In this document: positions 18,200-27,915 of the stretch, in pieces
Layout of the letters: every line of letters begins with the position of its first letter
Numbering within the stretch: position 1 is the stretch's first letter
NCBI GenBank assembly: GCA_945919465.1
Contig: CAMEJG010000006.1
Span: 1-64,000 of the forward strand
Source of the DNA: an uncultured Anaeroplasma sp.
GTDB lineage: Bacteria; Bacillota_I; Bacilli_A; Acholeplasmatales; Anaeroplasmataceae
DNA length: 64,000 bases
Direction of reading: 5' to 3'
Position numbers and translations under genes: made by a program
The notes under the pieces: generated by a model
Told to the model about the DNA's origin: nothing
What the model saw: the letters and a program-made list of their open reading frames with translations, nothing else
The model's database searches: none

Positions 18200-18300
18200 G
18201 TTAAAAAGTGAAGAACTTTTAATTTTCTTCACTTAAATATTAATTATATAATTTTTATATTTAATACTACAATAATTTTATAATATGTAAAATTATTGTA
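18200..18300 (-). terminator. Two hairpins downstream of the endonuclease gene
   Basis: Hairpin 1 (18268-18300) is a 13-bp perfect stem TACAATAATTTTA / TAAAATTATTGTA with a 7-base loop. Hairpin 2 (18206-18234) is an 8-bp stem AAGTGAAG / CTTCACTT with a minus-strand T-rich tail. Both lie between the endonuclease stop and the nifJ promoter, and hairpin 2 is the more terminator-like. Confidence 0.6.
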
Positions 18301-18322
18301 TTAAGCAATATTCTAAAGACAA

Positions 18323-20296
18323 CTATATAAGATTTTCAATTTCCTCTTCCATAAAATATTGTTGCATAAGTTGAGAAAAAGAATAGGTTATTGATTCTGA
18401 AAAATATAAAACTCCATTTATCTCAAAATATAATAATGCAGTTAATTCATTATCATAATGATTATCTAAATTACAGATACTGATTCCAAATTGATATTGT
18501 TCATTAATTTCATTAGCTTTATCTGTGAAATCAAAATATATTAATCTAATATTATTATAATCTAAATCAGTTAATAATTCCTCAAGGCTTCCATTCTCAT
18601 AATAATCATAAATATCAAAACAGTCATTTGATGTAATAATCATTCCATAGTTTGATACTTCATTAAGTAAATTTTTATCTATAGTGGTCCAAAATTGAAG
18701 CTTTGCATTAATTATTCTATTATCATTAATTTCACCATAAATTGAAGCATTAATTTTAGAATTAATAACATCAGGAATTTCTTCATTATTATTTTCTATA
18801 AACAAACTTAATTTATCTATAACTACTCTAGGTGTAGTACCACTGAATGCAATTAAAAAACAACCACTATATGCTTTATCTAAATCAAAACTAATTTCCT
18901 TTGAGTATTTAGTAGAACCTATAATATTATATCCTTCATTGTCATTCATTATTAAATATACATCATTTATAGTACCATAACTTTTTAAAATACTAATGCT
19001 AACTTTTTTTAAATTAATAATACTAAATTTAGATTCTAATACAACACCACTAGAATCTATTCCATATTTTGATAAATCTGTATCACTCTTATTATGACCT
19101 ATTCTAAATTCATTAGAATAAATCCCTGCATTACTTGCTGTAAAATTATAATTATTAATTGAGAAAGAATAATTACTGCCATAGCTTATATCTTTTAGTC
19201 CATGATTTTTAAAATCTAATTCAATAGATTGAGTTATTGATTCACTAGGATTTTCAGGTTCTTCAGGCTCAATTGGATTAGTAGGTTCTTCAATAATGTC
19301 TAAAACCTTTAATGCTGATTCAAGCTTATCATAATTTGTTATTAATTCCTTTTCTTTATAATTAAGCTCCTCATATAATGTATAAGCTTCTTCTACTAAT
19401 GCTTTTTCATTATTAGTAATTAATTCAGGTAAAGATTCTATTTTAAAAATAACATTATCTACTTTAGCTTGATCAATAGTAGTATTAGCATATTGATTAG
19501 GATATGCTAAATCAACATATTCAGGATGATCAATATAAGGATTTCTATTCTTTTGATATTTATCATAAATTACATTATTTCTATAAATTTCTTCTTTACT
19601 AACAGGATCATTATAATGCCATTTTAAAAGAGTTTGTAATCCTCCAAATTTACCATTAGTTTGAGAAGTTGAGGTTGTAGAATTATTAACTAGTGTTAAA
19701 TTATATGGTGATTCATAACCATATCTTGTTGCCATATAAAACATTATTCTTGCAACATCACCCTTTACCTCATCTCTTGGCTCGAATATAGAACTAGTCC
19801 ATTTATTTCCATAATTATCACTTTTTACACCTGATAAATTATCTACCTCTCCAAAATCAGAATTACTTCTTGAAGAATTAATAGAATTAAGTGTTGGTCT
19901 TAAGTGATGAGCATCACAATAGGGATTGCTACTAGATGTTGGAAATCCATGAGATTTAGCCCAAACATGCTCTTTATTCCAACTACCTGATGATAATGAT
20001 TGTCCAGTATAAAAACAAATTATATTGCCATTATTATTAGGATCTGGATCAGTATATTTTAACACCTCGTTATTATCCTTATAACTATGATGAACAAAAT
20101 TTTTAGAAATAATTCCACCAAGTATTTCTCTAAATTCAGAACCTGTTTTAGTTTCATCTACATCATTATAATAGTTAGTAGGAATATTTACTGTATAATA
20201 TGATGAATTATAATAAGTAGTTACAGCAAATAAATTAATTGATAATGTGATTAATATAAAAATATTTAATGATAATAATATAAAAATTTTTTTCAT
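18323..20296 (-). CDS. Secreted endonuclease I family nuclease with C-terminal extensions
   Basis: About 657 residues. A signal peptide (MKKIFILLSLNIFILITLS, cleavage near LFA) is followed by an endonuclease I domain (PF04231 type, about 30-270) with the beta-beta-alpha metal motif EHVWAKSHGF and DAHHLRPTLNSINSSRSN. Then come a helical segment (about 275-345), a proline/glutamate linker (EEPTNPIEPEEPENP) and a beta-rich region to the end with no recognised domain. It probably degrades extracellular nucleic acid for nucleotide salvage. Start chosen at 20296 because GGAG lies 7 bases upstream; more distal in-frame ATGs (20308, 20317, 20323) have no site. Basic endonuclease I enzymes are about 200-300 residues, so this is a long form. 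Confidence 0.82.
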   Translation of the reverse strand: MKKIFILLSLNIFILITLSINLFAVTTYYNSSYYTVNIPTNYYNDVDETKTGSEFREILGGIISKNFVHHSYKDNNEVLKYTDPDPNNNGNIICFYTGQSLSSGSWNKEHVWAKSHGFPTSSSNPYCDAHHLRPTLNSINSSRSNSDFGEVDNLSGVKSDNYGNKWTSSIFEPRDEVKGDVARIMFYMATRYGYESPYNLTLVNNSTTSTSQTNGKFGGLQTLLKWHYNDPVSKEEIYRNNVIYDKYQKNRNPYIDHPEYVDLAYPNQYANTTIDQAKVDNVIFKIESLPELITNNEKALVEEAYTLYEELNYKEKELITNYDKLESALKVLDIIEEPTNPIEPEEPENPSESITQSIELDFKNHGLKDISYGSNYSFSINNYNFTASNAGIYSNEFRIGHNKSDTDLSKYGIDSSGVVLESKFSIINLKKVSISILKSYGTINDVYLIMNDNEGYNIIGSTKYSKEISFDLDKAYSGCFLIAFSGTTPRVVIDKLSLFIENNNEEIPDVINSKINASIYGEINDNRIINAKLQFWTTIDKNLLNEVSNYGMIITSNDCFDIYDYYENGSLEELLTDLDYNNIRLIYFDFTDKANEINEQYQFGISICNLDNHYDNELTALLYFEINGVLYFSESITYSFSQLMQQYFMEEEIENLI

Positions 20297-20391
20297 AAGC
20301 TTCTCCATATATTTCATTGACATTATATTACAAATTAATTAAAAATAAAAGATTAATATAAGAATAATCTCATATTAATCATAATAATTAA

Positions 20392-21243
20392 TTAATTATT
20401 TATATTATCTAAAAAAATTTCTATTTCTCTTCTCATTTCAATCATAGGTAAGTCCAAAGGATATCTATAATTGGGTTCTATTAATCCCATACAGTATAAT
20501 AAATACTTCATACATATAGGAGATACTTCCTTATTTATAAGTTTTATAATTGGAAATATTGAATAATATAGCTTTTTATCTTTTTTATCACAAATGTTTT
20601 TGCATTCTATAGAATAATAATTTCCTATTACAGAAATCCAACCATCAAATCCAATTAATAAAGCAAGTAATGCTGTATTATCATCTCCAGAATATAAAAT
20701 GAATTTATCACTTTTAAGGTTTAATAATTCTTGCATATAATCAATATCGCCTGATGCATCCTTAATTCCAATTATATTTTGATGATAGCTTAATGCTGAA
20801 ACAACAGATATCGGAATTTCAAAGCCACATCTTCTTGGTACATTATATAAAATAATTGGATGATCTAGCCTATCTGCTAAATTTGTAAAATATTTTAATA
20901 ATCCGGATATATTACTTTTAGTATAATAAGGACCAATAACTAAATAAGAATCAAAATCTATTCCATCATATAATTTAGCTAATCTTAATACTTCACTATA
21001 TTTATTAGAAATAAGACCAATAATCAGTTTAATTCTATTATTTATATATTTAGATACATATCTAGCTAAATCTTTCTTTTCAGTATCTGATAAAGAAACA
21101 GATTCTTGAGTTGTACCCATTAATAATAAACCATCACATTTAGATTTCAAATGTAAATCTAATAACTTATTTAATGAATTATAATCAATATTTTTTTCTT
21201 TATCAAAAGGAGTAACTAAAGCAACTATACTACCCTTAACCAT
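20392..21243 (-). CDS. dapA: Dihydrodipicolinate synthase / N-acetylneuraminate lyase family aldolase
   Basis: 283-residue class I aldolase. The Schiff-base lysine is in GIKDASGD (about residue 160) and the catalytic Tyr in LYNVPRRCG (about 132). The usual GTTGES loop reads GTTQES here, a small departure. DapA condenses pyruvate and aspartate semialdehyde for lysine and diaminopimelate; other family members use different aldehydes. No other lysine gene is adjacent, so the call rests on family similarity. Start taken at ATG 21243; the codon four positions upstream is TTG. Confidence 0.8.
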   Translation of the reverse strand: MVKGSIVALVTPFDKEKNIDYNSLNKLLDLHLKSKCDGLLLMGTTQESVSLSDTEKKDLARYVSKYINNRIKLIIGLISNKYSEVLRLAKLYDGIDFDSYLVIGPYYTKSNISGLLKYFTNLADRLDHPIILYNVPRRCGFEIPISVVSALSYHQNIIGIKDASGDIDYMQELLNLKSDKFILYSGDDNTALLALLIGFDGWISVIGNYYSIECKNICDKKDKKLYYSIFPIIKLINKEVSPICMKYLLYCMGLIEPNYRYPLDLPMIEMRREIEIFLDNINN

Positions 21244-21287
21244 ATTAATCACCAATTTATTATATGATTAATACTAAAAAATATTCA

Positions 21288-21314
21288 AAATAAAAAGAAC
21301 TCAAATGAGTTCTT
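21288..21314 (-). terminator. Terminator after the cold-shock gene
   Basis: Perfect 9-bp stem AAGAACTCA / TGAGTTCTT with a 2-base apex and a minus-strand T5 tail. Confidence 0.75.
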
Positions 21315-21329
21315 AAATATTTGTCTAAC

Positions 21330-21527
21330 TTATGCCTTTACAACGTTCTTAGCTAATTGTCCTCTTTCGCCTTCTTCAACGTCAAAAGTTACTTCTTGTC
21401 CTTCTTCTAAAGACTTATAGCCATCTTGTACAATTGCACTAAAATGAACAAATACATCCTTACCCTCTTCTGAAACAATGAAGCCATAACCCTTTTCAGC
21501 GTTAAACCACTTTACTTTTCCCTTCAT
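21330..21527 (-). CDS. Cold-shock protein, CspA family
   Basis: 65-residue single cold-shock domain with RNP1 (KGYGFI) and RNP2 (VFVHF). Binds single-stranded RNA/DNA and acts as an RNA chaperone. Monocistronic, with its own terminator. The roughly 200 bases upstream (to pepT) hold the divergent promoters. Confidence 0.93.
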   Translation of the reverse strand: MKGKVKWFNAEKGYGFIVSEEGKDVFVHFSAIVQDGYKSLEEGQEVTFDVEEGERGQLAKNVVKA

Positions 21528-21681
21528 AATAAAGTACTCCTTTCAAACCAAACCTTCAATAGAAAATATTTCTATTAAATGTATTATACATCAAAAAAAG
21601 TAAATAAACAAGATTAATATTTAAAAAAATATGTAAAAAAAATAATATTTTATTGGTTTTTTTAAATTTTTTCGAATTTTC

Positions 21682-21711
21682 TTTACTAATACACTCATTA
21701 AGTCTTATAAT
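21682..21711 (+). promoter_or_regulatory. Promoter for pepT
   Basis: TATAAT at 21706-21711 with a weak -35 (TTTACT, 21682-21687, spacing 18), then AAAGGA before the ATG at 21741. Confidence 0.5.
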
Positions 21712-21740
21712 ATAAAAGAAAATTTGAAAGGATAATATAT

Positions 21741-22949
21741 ATGAAGGATAAAATATTAGAATATTTTTTGAAATATGTAAAAATTGATACAATGTCTAGT
21801 GAGGATACAAATACAACTCCATCAACTGAAAAACAATATAATCTTGCTGAAGTATTAAAAGAAGATTTAATTGAATTAGGATTGACTGATGTTGAAATAC
21901 TTCCTCATTGTTTTGTAAGAGGAATTTTAAAAAGTAATTGTAATAGTTTAAAGAAAATTGGATTTATAGCACATATGGATACTATTCCTGGTTTTAGTGG
22001 TACAAATGTAAAACCAAATATTATCAATAATTACAATGGAGAAGATATTAAGCTAAATGGAATTGAATTAACTAGTGTTCAATTTCCATTCTTAAATGAT
22101 TTAGTAGGTAAAACTTTAATTACTACTGATGGTACAACAGTACTAGGTGCTGATGATAAAGCTGGTATTGCTGATATTATGGGAATGCTATATTATTATA
22201 AACAAAATCCAGATATTCCCCATGTAAATATTCATGTTGAATTTACACCAGATGAGGAAATAGGTAGTGGAGTTCTATCATTTGATGTTAAGGATTTTAA
22301 TTGTGATTTTGCTTATACTGTTGATGGTGGTAAGCCTAATGAAATTAATTATGAGAATTTCAATGCAGCCAGTGCCACAGTAATATTTAATGGGCTTGAT
22401 ATTCATCCAGGAAGTGCTAAAAACCAAATGAAAAACGCAAGTCTAATTGCAATGGAATTTAATTCATTATTGCCAGTTCAGGAAAGACCTGAATATACTG
22501 ATAATTATGATGGATTCAACCATTTATGTGAAATGAGTGGCTGTGTTGGAAATGCTAAGCTAGAATATATTATAAGGAATCATGATAGAACATTATTAGA
22601 AAAACAAAAAAATGATTTTCTAAATGCAAAAGTATTTATTAATAATAAATATGGAGAAAATACTTGTATATTAAACATTAAGGATAGCTACAAAAATATG
22701 GCAGAGCTTATTTTAGAAAATCCAGAATGCCTAAATCGTGCAAGAAGTCGAATGCAAAGATTAGGGCTTACACCTCAGGAATCTCCAATTAGAGGAGGTA
22801 CTGATGGAGCAAGATTAACATTTATGGGACTTCCTACTCCTAATTTAGGTACAGGAGGCTATAATTGCCATGGTCCTTATGAGCTTGCTTGCTTAGAAGA
22901 AATGGAACTTGTAGCGAAAGTATTAATAGAAATAGCTAAAGAATATTAA
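21741..22949 (+). CDS. pepT: Peptidase T (tripeptide aminopeptidase)
   Basis: 402-residue M20B zinc peptidase. Metal ligands and catalytic residues are all visible: AHMDT (His, about residue 76), GADDKAG (Asp), TPDEEIG (Glu pair), TVDGG (Asp) and the late His in YNCHGPYE. Releases N-terminal residues from tripeptides in the cytoplasm. Full length; one of the few plus-strand genes. It shares a terminator with the converging ABC gene. Confidence 0.93.
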   Translation: MKDKILEYFLKYVKIDTMSSEDTNTTPSTEKQYNLAEVLKEDLIELGLTDVEILPHCFVRGILKSNCNSLKKIGFIAHMDTIPGFSGTNVKPNIINNYNGEDIKLNGIELTSVQFPFLNDLVGKTLITTDGTTVLGADDKAGIADIMGMLYYYKQNPDIPHVNIHVEFTPDEEIGSGVLSFDVKDFNCDFAYTVDGGKPNEINYENFNAASATVIFNGLDIHPGSAKNQMKNASLIAMEFNSLLPVQERPEYTDNYDGFNHLCEMSGCVGNAKLEYIIRNHDRTLLEKQKNDFLNAKVFINNKYGENTCILNIKDSYKNMAELILENPECLNRARSRMQRLGLTPQESPIRGGTDGARLTFMGLPTPNLGTGGYNCHGPYELACLEEMELVAKVLIEIAKEY

Positions 22950-22960
22950 CATGCACTAAA

Positions 22961-22982
22961 AAACCAAGCAATCGCTTGGTTT
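22961..22982. terminator. Bidirectional terminator between pepT and the ABC exporter
   Basis: 9-bp perfect stem AAACCAAGC / GCTTGGTTT, loop AATC, with T-rich tails in both directions between two converging genes. Confidence 0.85.
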
Positions 22983-22989
22983 TATTTTA

Positions 22990-24741
22990 TTAATTATCAA
23001 ATTGACTATAATATAGCTTATAATAAAATCCTTTTTGATTTAATAATTCTTCATGAGTTCCTTGTTCAATAATATTTCCCTTATTCATAACTAATATCTT
23101 ATCAGCATTTCTTATAGTTGATAATCTATGAGCTATTACAAAGCTAGTTCTTCCCTTCATCATATTTTGAAAAGCCTTTTGAACCATTACCTCTGTACGA
23201 GTATCAATATTACTTGTAGCTTCATCAAGAATCAATATTTTAGGAGATCTAAGCATTAATCTTGCAATACATAATAATTGCTTCTGTCCAACTGATACAC
23301 CATCATCATTAGAAATTATTGTATCATATCCATTAGCCATTTTCATAATAAAATCATGAGCATAAGCCTTTTTGGCAGCATCTATAACTTCTTCTAAAGT
23401 AGCATCTTCTTTACCATAAGCAATATTTTCAAAAACAGTACCTTTAAATAACCATGTTTCTTGTAAAACCATACCTATTTGCTTACGTAAAGAATCTCTA
23501 GAATAATTATATATTGATGTACCATCGACTGTAATATCTCCATTATTAATATCATAATATCTCATTAATAAATTAATCATAGTAGTTTTTCCACAACCAG
23601 TAGGACCTACTATCGCAACTAAATCACCTGGATTAACCTGATTAGAAAAATTATCAATTAATGGTTTATCCTCTAAATATCTAAATCCTACATTATTAAA
23701 TCCTACACTGCCATTTTTAATATCAAGATTATCTAAATTTTCTTCATTAGGTATTTCTTTTTCATCAATAAGCTCAAATACTCTTCTTAATGATGCAAAG
23801 GAATTCGATAATTCAGTTGCTACACTTGAAATTTCATTAAATGGCTTAGTATATTGACTAGCATAGGTTAAAAATGCATTTAAGCTACCTATACCAAAAC
23901 CAAGAGTAGGATTATTAACTATTAATATAGCTCCTATTGTAGCAACACTAGCATAAACAATCGCATTTACAAATCTAGTTGAAGGGTTTGTAAGTGAAGA
24001 ATTAAATTGAGCCTTTACTCCTACATTATATAATCTCGAATCAATTTCATTGAATGTATTTATATTATTTTCCTCTTGATTATAAGCAATTACAATTTTT
24101 TGATCTGTAATCATTTCATTTAAAAAGGCTCCCATTTCTCCCTTAATAGCTGCTTGGGCTTTAAAAGTATTAAAGCTTCTTTTAGAAATAGTGGAGGCAA
24201 CAAATAAAGATATTGGAGTTAATATAATAACAACAAGTCCAATTTCCCATCTAATAATAAGCATCATTACAATGGTTACTATGATAGTAATAATACCTGT
24301 TAATGCTTGACTAAATCCCTGAAGTAATCCTTCAGAAACTTGATCAGTATCAGAAATAATTCTTGTTAGAGTATCACCAGATAGATGTGAATCTAAATAT
24401 GATACTGGAACATTTAATACCTTTTTAAAGGAATCAATTCTTAAATCCTTAACAACTGAATAGGTAACAGTATTTAATAATGCATTCATTAACCATCCAA
24501 AAAAAGCCCCTAATAATACTAACACAATTAATTGAAAAACATATGGTAGAATCATATTAATTTCAAATGTATTTTTATCTAAAAATAGATCGATAGCATT
24601 ACCAACAAGCATTGGAGCATATAAGGTAGCACTAACATATAAAATTGCACTTAAAAAAGCTAAAATCATCATCCATCTATAATTCTTAGTATATCCAAGG
24701 ATTCTTTTTAGCATTACAAAATTAGATTCATTATTATGCAT
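22990..24741 (-). CDS. ABC exporter half-transporter, second of a heterodimer
   Basis: 583 residues: six-helix ABC exporter membrane domain (about 1-310) then an ATPase with Walker A GPTGCGKTT (about 375), the signature region and Walker B ILILDEATSNID. The signature reads VSVGQKQLL rather than LSGGQ, and the residue after Walker B is Glu (LDEAT). It pairs with the upstream gene, which it overlaps by 8 bases. Heterodimeric exporters of this kind (BmrCD, LmrCD, TM287/288) extrude drugs or peptides. The divergently placed LysR gene, now broken, was probably its regulator. Confidence 0.88.
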   Translation of the reverse strand: MHNNESNFVMLKRILGYTKNYRWMMILAFLSAILYVSATLYAPMLVGNAIDLFLDKNTFEINMILPYVFQLIVLVLLGAFFGWLMNALLNTVTYSVVKDLRIDSFKKVLNVPVSYLDSHLSGDTLTRIISDTDQVSEGLLQGFSQALTGIITIIVTIVMMLIIRWEIGLVVIILTPISLFVASTISKRSFNTFKAQAAIKGEMGAFLNEMITDQKIVIAYNQEENNINTFNEIDSRLYNVGVKAQFNSSLTNPSTRFVNAIVYASVATIGAILIVNNPTLGFGIGSLNAFLTYASQYTKPFNEISSVATELSNSFASLRRVFELIDEKEIPNEENLDNLDIKNGSVGFNNVGFRYLEDKPLIDNFSNQVNPGDLVAIVGPTGCGKTTMINLLMRYYDINNGDITVDGTSIYNYSRDSLRKQIGMVLQETWLFKGTVFENIAYGKEDATLEEVIDAAKKAYAHDFIMKMANGYDTIISNDDGVSVGQKQLLCIARLMLRSPKILILDEATSNIDTRTEVMVQKAFQNMMKGRTSFVIAHRLSTIRNADKILVMNKGNIIEQGTHEELLNQKGFYYKLYYSQFDN

Positions 24742-26476
24742 AATTATCCTCCTTTAAATCCTGAGAATCACAAATTTCTTTATAAACATCACAGCTATTA
24801 ATTAATTCATTATGCTTTCCAATTCCAACAATATTTCCCTGATCCAAAACAATAATTAAATCTGAGTGCATAATACTTGAAGCCCTTTGAGAAATAGTAA
24901 TAGTTGTCTTATTTAAGCTTTTTATAGAAGCTCTTAAATTAGCTTCTGTTTTAAAATCTAAAGCACTTGATGAATCATCTAAAATTAATATATCAGAATT
25001 CTTTACTAACGCTCTAGCAATAGATAATCTTTGTTTTTGTCCACCTGATAAATTTTTACCTCCTTGATATAAAACTGTATCAAGCTTATCTTCCATACCT
25101 AGAACAAATTCTAATGCTTGAGAATTTTTTAATGCTAAATACAGCTCTTCTTCTTTAGCATCCTTTTTACCCCATAATAAATTTTTTCTAATACTACCAC
25201 TAAATAAAACAGCCTTTTGTGGTACTAATGCTATCTTATTATTAATAAACCCTTTTTTATATGAAGAAATATCTCTTCCATAAAATAATATTTTTCCACT
25301 ATTACAATCATAAAAACGATTCATTAAATTAACTAAAGTTGATTTACCACTACCAGTACCACCAATAATACCAACACTCATTCCTTTTGTTATAGAAAAA
25401 CTAATATTAGATACAGCATAATTAGAATTTTCATTATATCTAAAGCATACATTATCAAATTCAAAAGTTTTATTTTCATCTAATATAGTATCATATTCTC
25501 CATATTTCATTGATGATTTTGTTGCGAAAACCTCATTGATTCTTGTAGATGATGCTTCTGCCTTAGTAAATATAACTACTAAGTTTGCAACAACCATTAC
25601 TGCTAGCTGAATTTGAAGTAAATAATTATATAAAGCAGAAACATCTCCTTGTTGAAGATTATTAAATTTATAATCTACTCCAAATAAATATAATACTGTA
25701 ATAATAGCTATATTAGTAACAATAAATGTTAATGGATTTAATAATGCATTTATTTTACCAACTCTTATTTGAATATCCTTTAATTCAACATTTGAATCAA
25801 CAAATCTTTTAAATTCATGTTTTTGTTTAGAAAAAGCTCTAACAACACGATTACCACTTAAATTCTCCTTAGTAATAGTTGTAACCTCATCAAGCTTAGC
25901 TTGAGCTTTTTTGTTGTTTGGTACAGCATAAAACATAATACCAAATATTACAACAAATAATAATAAACCAGCTCCTATAAATATTAATCCCGCTTTATAA
26001 GATATAGTAAATGATAAAATAGTAGCTCCTATAACCAAAAAAGGAGCACGAACAACTAATCTAATAAGCATAGCTACACTTTGTTGAACATTATTTATAT
26101 CAGCATTCATTCTAGTCAAAAGACTAGATACACTAAAACTATCAAGTTCCTTATATGATAAAGTATTAATATGAGCATATAAATCATTACGGATACTAGT
26201 ACCGACTCCTTGACTAGCTCTTGATGCGAAAAATTGGCAGACTAATGTAGAAGATAATCCTACTAATGCAAATATTAATAATATTCCACCCTGTCTAAGA
26301 ATAAATGATATCTTCTCTTCACTCGTTAATATTTCATTATTAATTCCATTATTAATAATATCTTTAATAACAAATGGAACCAATAATTCAAAAATTGCTT
26401 CTACAAGCTTAAATATTGGTCCAAATATAACGTGAAGCTTATATTTTTTTAAATATTTTTTATATAATTTAATCAT
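24734..26476 (-). CDS. ABC exporter half-transporter, first of a heterodimer
   Basis: About 580 residues: six-helix membrane domain followed by an ATPase with Walker A GGTGSGKST, canonical signature LSGGQKQRLS and Walker B ILILDDSSSALD. Here Walker B is followed by Asp (LDDSS), the degenerate catalytic position typical of one subunit in heterodimeric exporters, while the partner keeps Glu. Start set at ATG 26476 because GGAGG lies 5 bases upstream. Confidence 0.88.
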   Translation of the reverse strand: MIKLYKKYLKKYKLHVIFGPIFKLVEAIFELLVPFVIKDIINNGINNEILTSEEKISFILRQGGILLIFALVGLSSTLVCQFFASRASQGVGTSIRNDLYAHINTLSYKELDSFSVSSLLTRMNADINNVQQSVAMLIRLVVRAPFLVIGATILSFTISYKAGLIFIGAGLLLFVVIFGIMFYAVPNNKKAQAKLDEVTTITKENLSGNRVVRAFSKQKHEFKRFVDSNVELKDIQIRVGKINALLNPLTFIVTNIAIITVLYLFGVDYKFNNLQQGDVSALYNYLLQIQLAVMVVANLVVIFTKAEASSTRINEVFATKSSMKYGEYDTILDENKTFEFDNVCFRYNENSNYAVSNISFSITKGMSVGIIGGTGSGKSTLVNLMNRFYDCNSGKILFYGRDISSYKKGFINNKIALVPQKAVLFSGSIRKNLLWGKKDAKEEELYLALKNSQALEFVLGMEDKLDTVLYQGGKNLSGGQKQRLSIARALVKNSDILILDDSSSALDFKTEANLRASIKSLNKTTITISQRASSIMHSDLIIVLDQGNIVGIGKHNELINSCDVYKEICDSQDLKEDNYA

Positions 26477-26522
26477 AAAAACCTCCACATAACCATAAAC
26501 ATTTGTATTATATCACAATATA

Positions 26523-26532
26523 TAGTATACTA
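26523..26532. promoter_or_regulatory. Palindrome between the ABC pair and the LysR start
   Basis: TAGTATACTA is a perfect 10-base palindrome in the 98-base divergent spacer, placed where a LysR-type regulator would bind to control itself and its neighbour. In such AT-rich DNA it could be chance. Confidence 0.3.
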
Positions 26533-26574
26533 AATATATAAAATTTATATTTTAAATATACTTTGGAGGTATAT

Positions 26575-26784
26575 ATGGATATTAAAGAATTAGAATATTA
26601 TAAAACCATTGTTGAATGTGGTTCAATACTAAAAGCTTCAAAAGAATTAAATATAGCCCAACCACCACTATCAAGAATGATTAAAAATTTAGAATTTGAG
26701 TTAAATACAAAGTTATTTGAAAGAGGGAAAACCTTAACACTTCTTCCAGCTGGAAAAATATTATATGAAAAAGCAATAGGGTAG
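26575..26784 (+). pseudogene. LysR-type regulator, 5' fragment (DNA-binding domain)
   Basis: ATG at 26575 with GGAGG 7 bases upstream; encodes a complete LysR winged helix: MDIKELEYYKTIVECGS, ASKELNIAQPPLSRMIKNLE and TLLPAGKILYEKAI. The frame then runs straight into the 3' end of a group II intron and stops at TAG (26782). About 68 residues remain of an expected 290. The missing downstream part reappears at about 36184-36504 on the same strand and in the right order, so this was one gene. Confidence 0.85.
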
Positions 26785-27860
26785 AGGAAAGAAAATAATT
26801 CTTTGCCCCTCCCATTGCACCGTACGTACGGGTCTCGTATACGGCGCTACATTTATATTGAACACAAACTACCTAAGGTAGTAAGCCAAAGGGTTGACCA
26901 GTCCCGGTCTTCCGTTTTTCTTATTGGCTAGTGCTAAAACTTTAGGACTTAATATGTAGTTCACTACATCCATTCCGCATCTTCGATACCAACCTAATCT
27001 AGAATTTGCTAGCTTGAATATATCTTCATCTTCACAATTGCATTTAAATGCTTTGTTAAGTCTTTGGAGATTAATGTATATTCTCATAGGTTTCTTCCAT
27101 TGTTTGATAATTATTACTCTTACCTTATGTCTTAACCATTGTCCAAAGGTGTCGATAAAACCTTTCATACTTCCTATACGGAAGTAGTTTATCTAACCTC
27201 GAATAATTTGATTTAGTTTAGTAAATGTAATTGCTAGTGGAGTTGATATCGCGTAGTTACGCTTAAGTACCTTTTTAACCTTATCATAAAGTTTAATCTT
27301 TCGGTCCGTACAGGGTTTGCATTTCCATACATCACGGTTTTTCCAAAATGTAAAGCCTAAGAAATTACTATTGGTTGATCTTACAATTAAAGTTTTTGTT
27401 GCAAAAACCTTAAGAAATAACTTCCTTTCTAGCCAAATTGTTCTAGACCATCTCATCTTACGAACTTTCCAAACATTGCTTATAGTGATTCGCACTATAT
27501 AAACATTAGGTTCTTTTGTGAGTGCTTCTCACATACTACGACATCAGCTGACTTTCTAACTATTTGCTTTTTATTACACGTATTTTACGCGTTAGGGCCT
27601 CTTGGGGTAATTCACTAATCTTTCGTTTTAAAACCTCTTGATTTACTGTCTTGGTTTTAAATTTACCTTTTGGACTTTAGTTTGGAAAGAACCTTATCCA
27701 CCATTTAGCCTCATCAAGTTTCTATGCGTAGGCTTTCAAACTTCACTAGATGCTTCCTTCACCCATAACATTACTGTTAACGGCTTGGGGTTTACTACAC
27801 TTGTAGGTATTTACCCGTGACTTACTTTCACCAGTAAGATTAGTGCCATGCCCGGCACAC
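26778..27860 (-). mobile_element. Group II intron, internally deleted, antisense to lysR
   Basis: Reads on the minus strand from a typical 5' end GTGTGCCGGGCATGGC at 27860. A domain V-like hairpin lies at 26817-26851: it starts AGC, lower stem GCGCCGTA / TACGGTGC, then an upper stem. It is followed by a domain VI-like stem ending CTCTACCCTAT at about 26778. Length is about 1.08 kb against roughly 1.9-2.5 kb for complete introns, because most of the reverse transcriptase inside domain IV is gone. Bases 27496-27860 hold the structured RNA part (domains I-III) and no gene. Exact ends are uncertain by a few bases. Confidence 0.8.
26869..27495 (-). pseudogene. Group II intron maturase/reverse transcriptase remnant
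   Basis: Only the C-terminal third remains. The sequence NFLGFTFWKNRD is followed by the maturase domain X-type sequence and a tail NSRLGWYRRCGMDVVNY ending PLAYYLR. The catalytic reverse-transcriptase core (YADD region) is deleted. One in-frame TAG (27190-27192) splits the remnant. The residue there is normally Trp in the family motif IRGWINYFRIGS, here IRG-stop-INYFRIGS, so a single TGG-to-TAG change explains it. Cannot encode a working retroelement protein. Confidence 0.82.
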
Positions 27861-27865
27861 TTCAT

Positions 27866-27891
27866 AAAATCCAGGTATTTTTTACCTGGAA
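27866..27891 (-). terminator. Terminator of the island operon, at the intron 5' end
   Basis: 8-bp stem TCCAGGTA / TACCTGGA (27870-27877, 27883-27890, loop of 5) followed on the minus strand by TTTTAT. It lies 52 bases after the last ABC gene. The group II intron begins just after it, matching the known habit of some intron classes of inserting downstream of terminators. Confidence 0.72.
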
Positions 27892-27915
27892 TTTTTTCAC
27901 TTTTTACCCCTTATT

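Noticed and set aside
21556-21792. 78-codon minus-strand frame overlapping the start of pepT
   Set aside because: Low-complexity Phe/Ile/Asn-rich translation with no ribosome site; it covers the pepT promoter.
27496-27860. Plus-strand frame at 27638-27820
   Set aside because: It runs antisense through the structured RNA half of the group II intron and does not look like protein.
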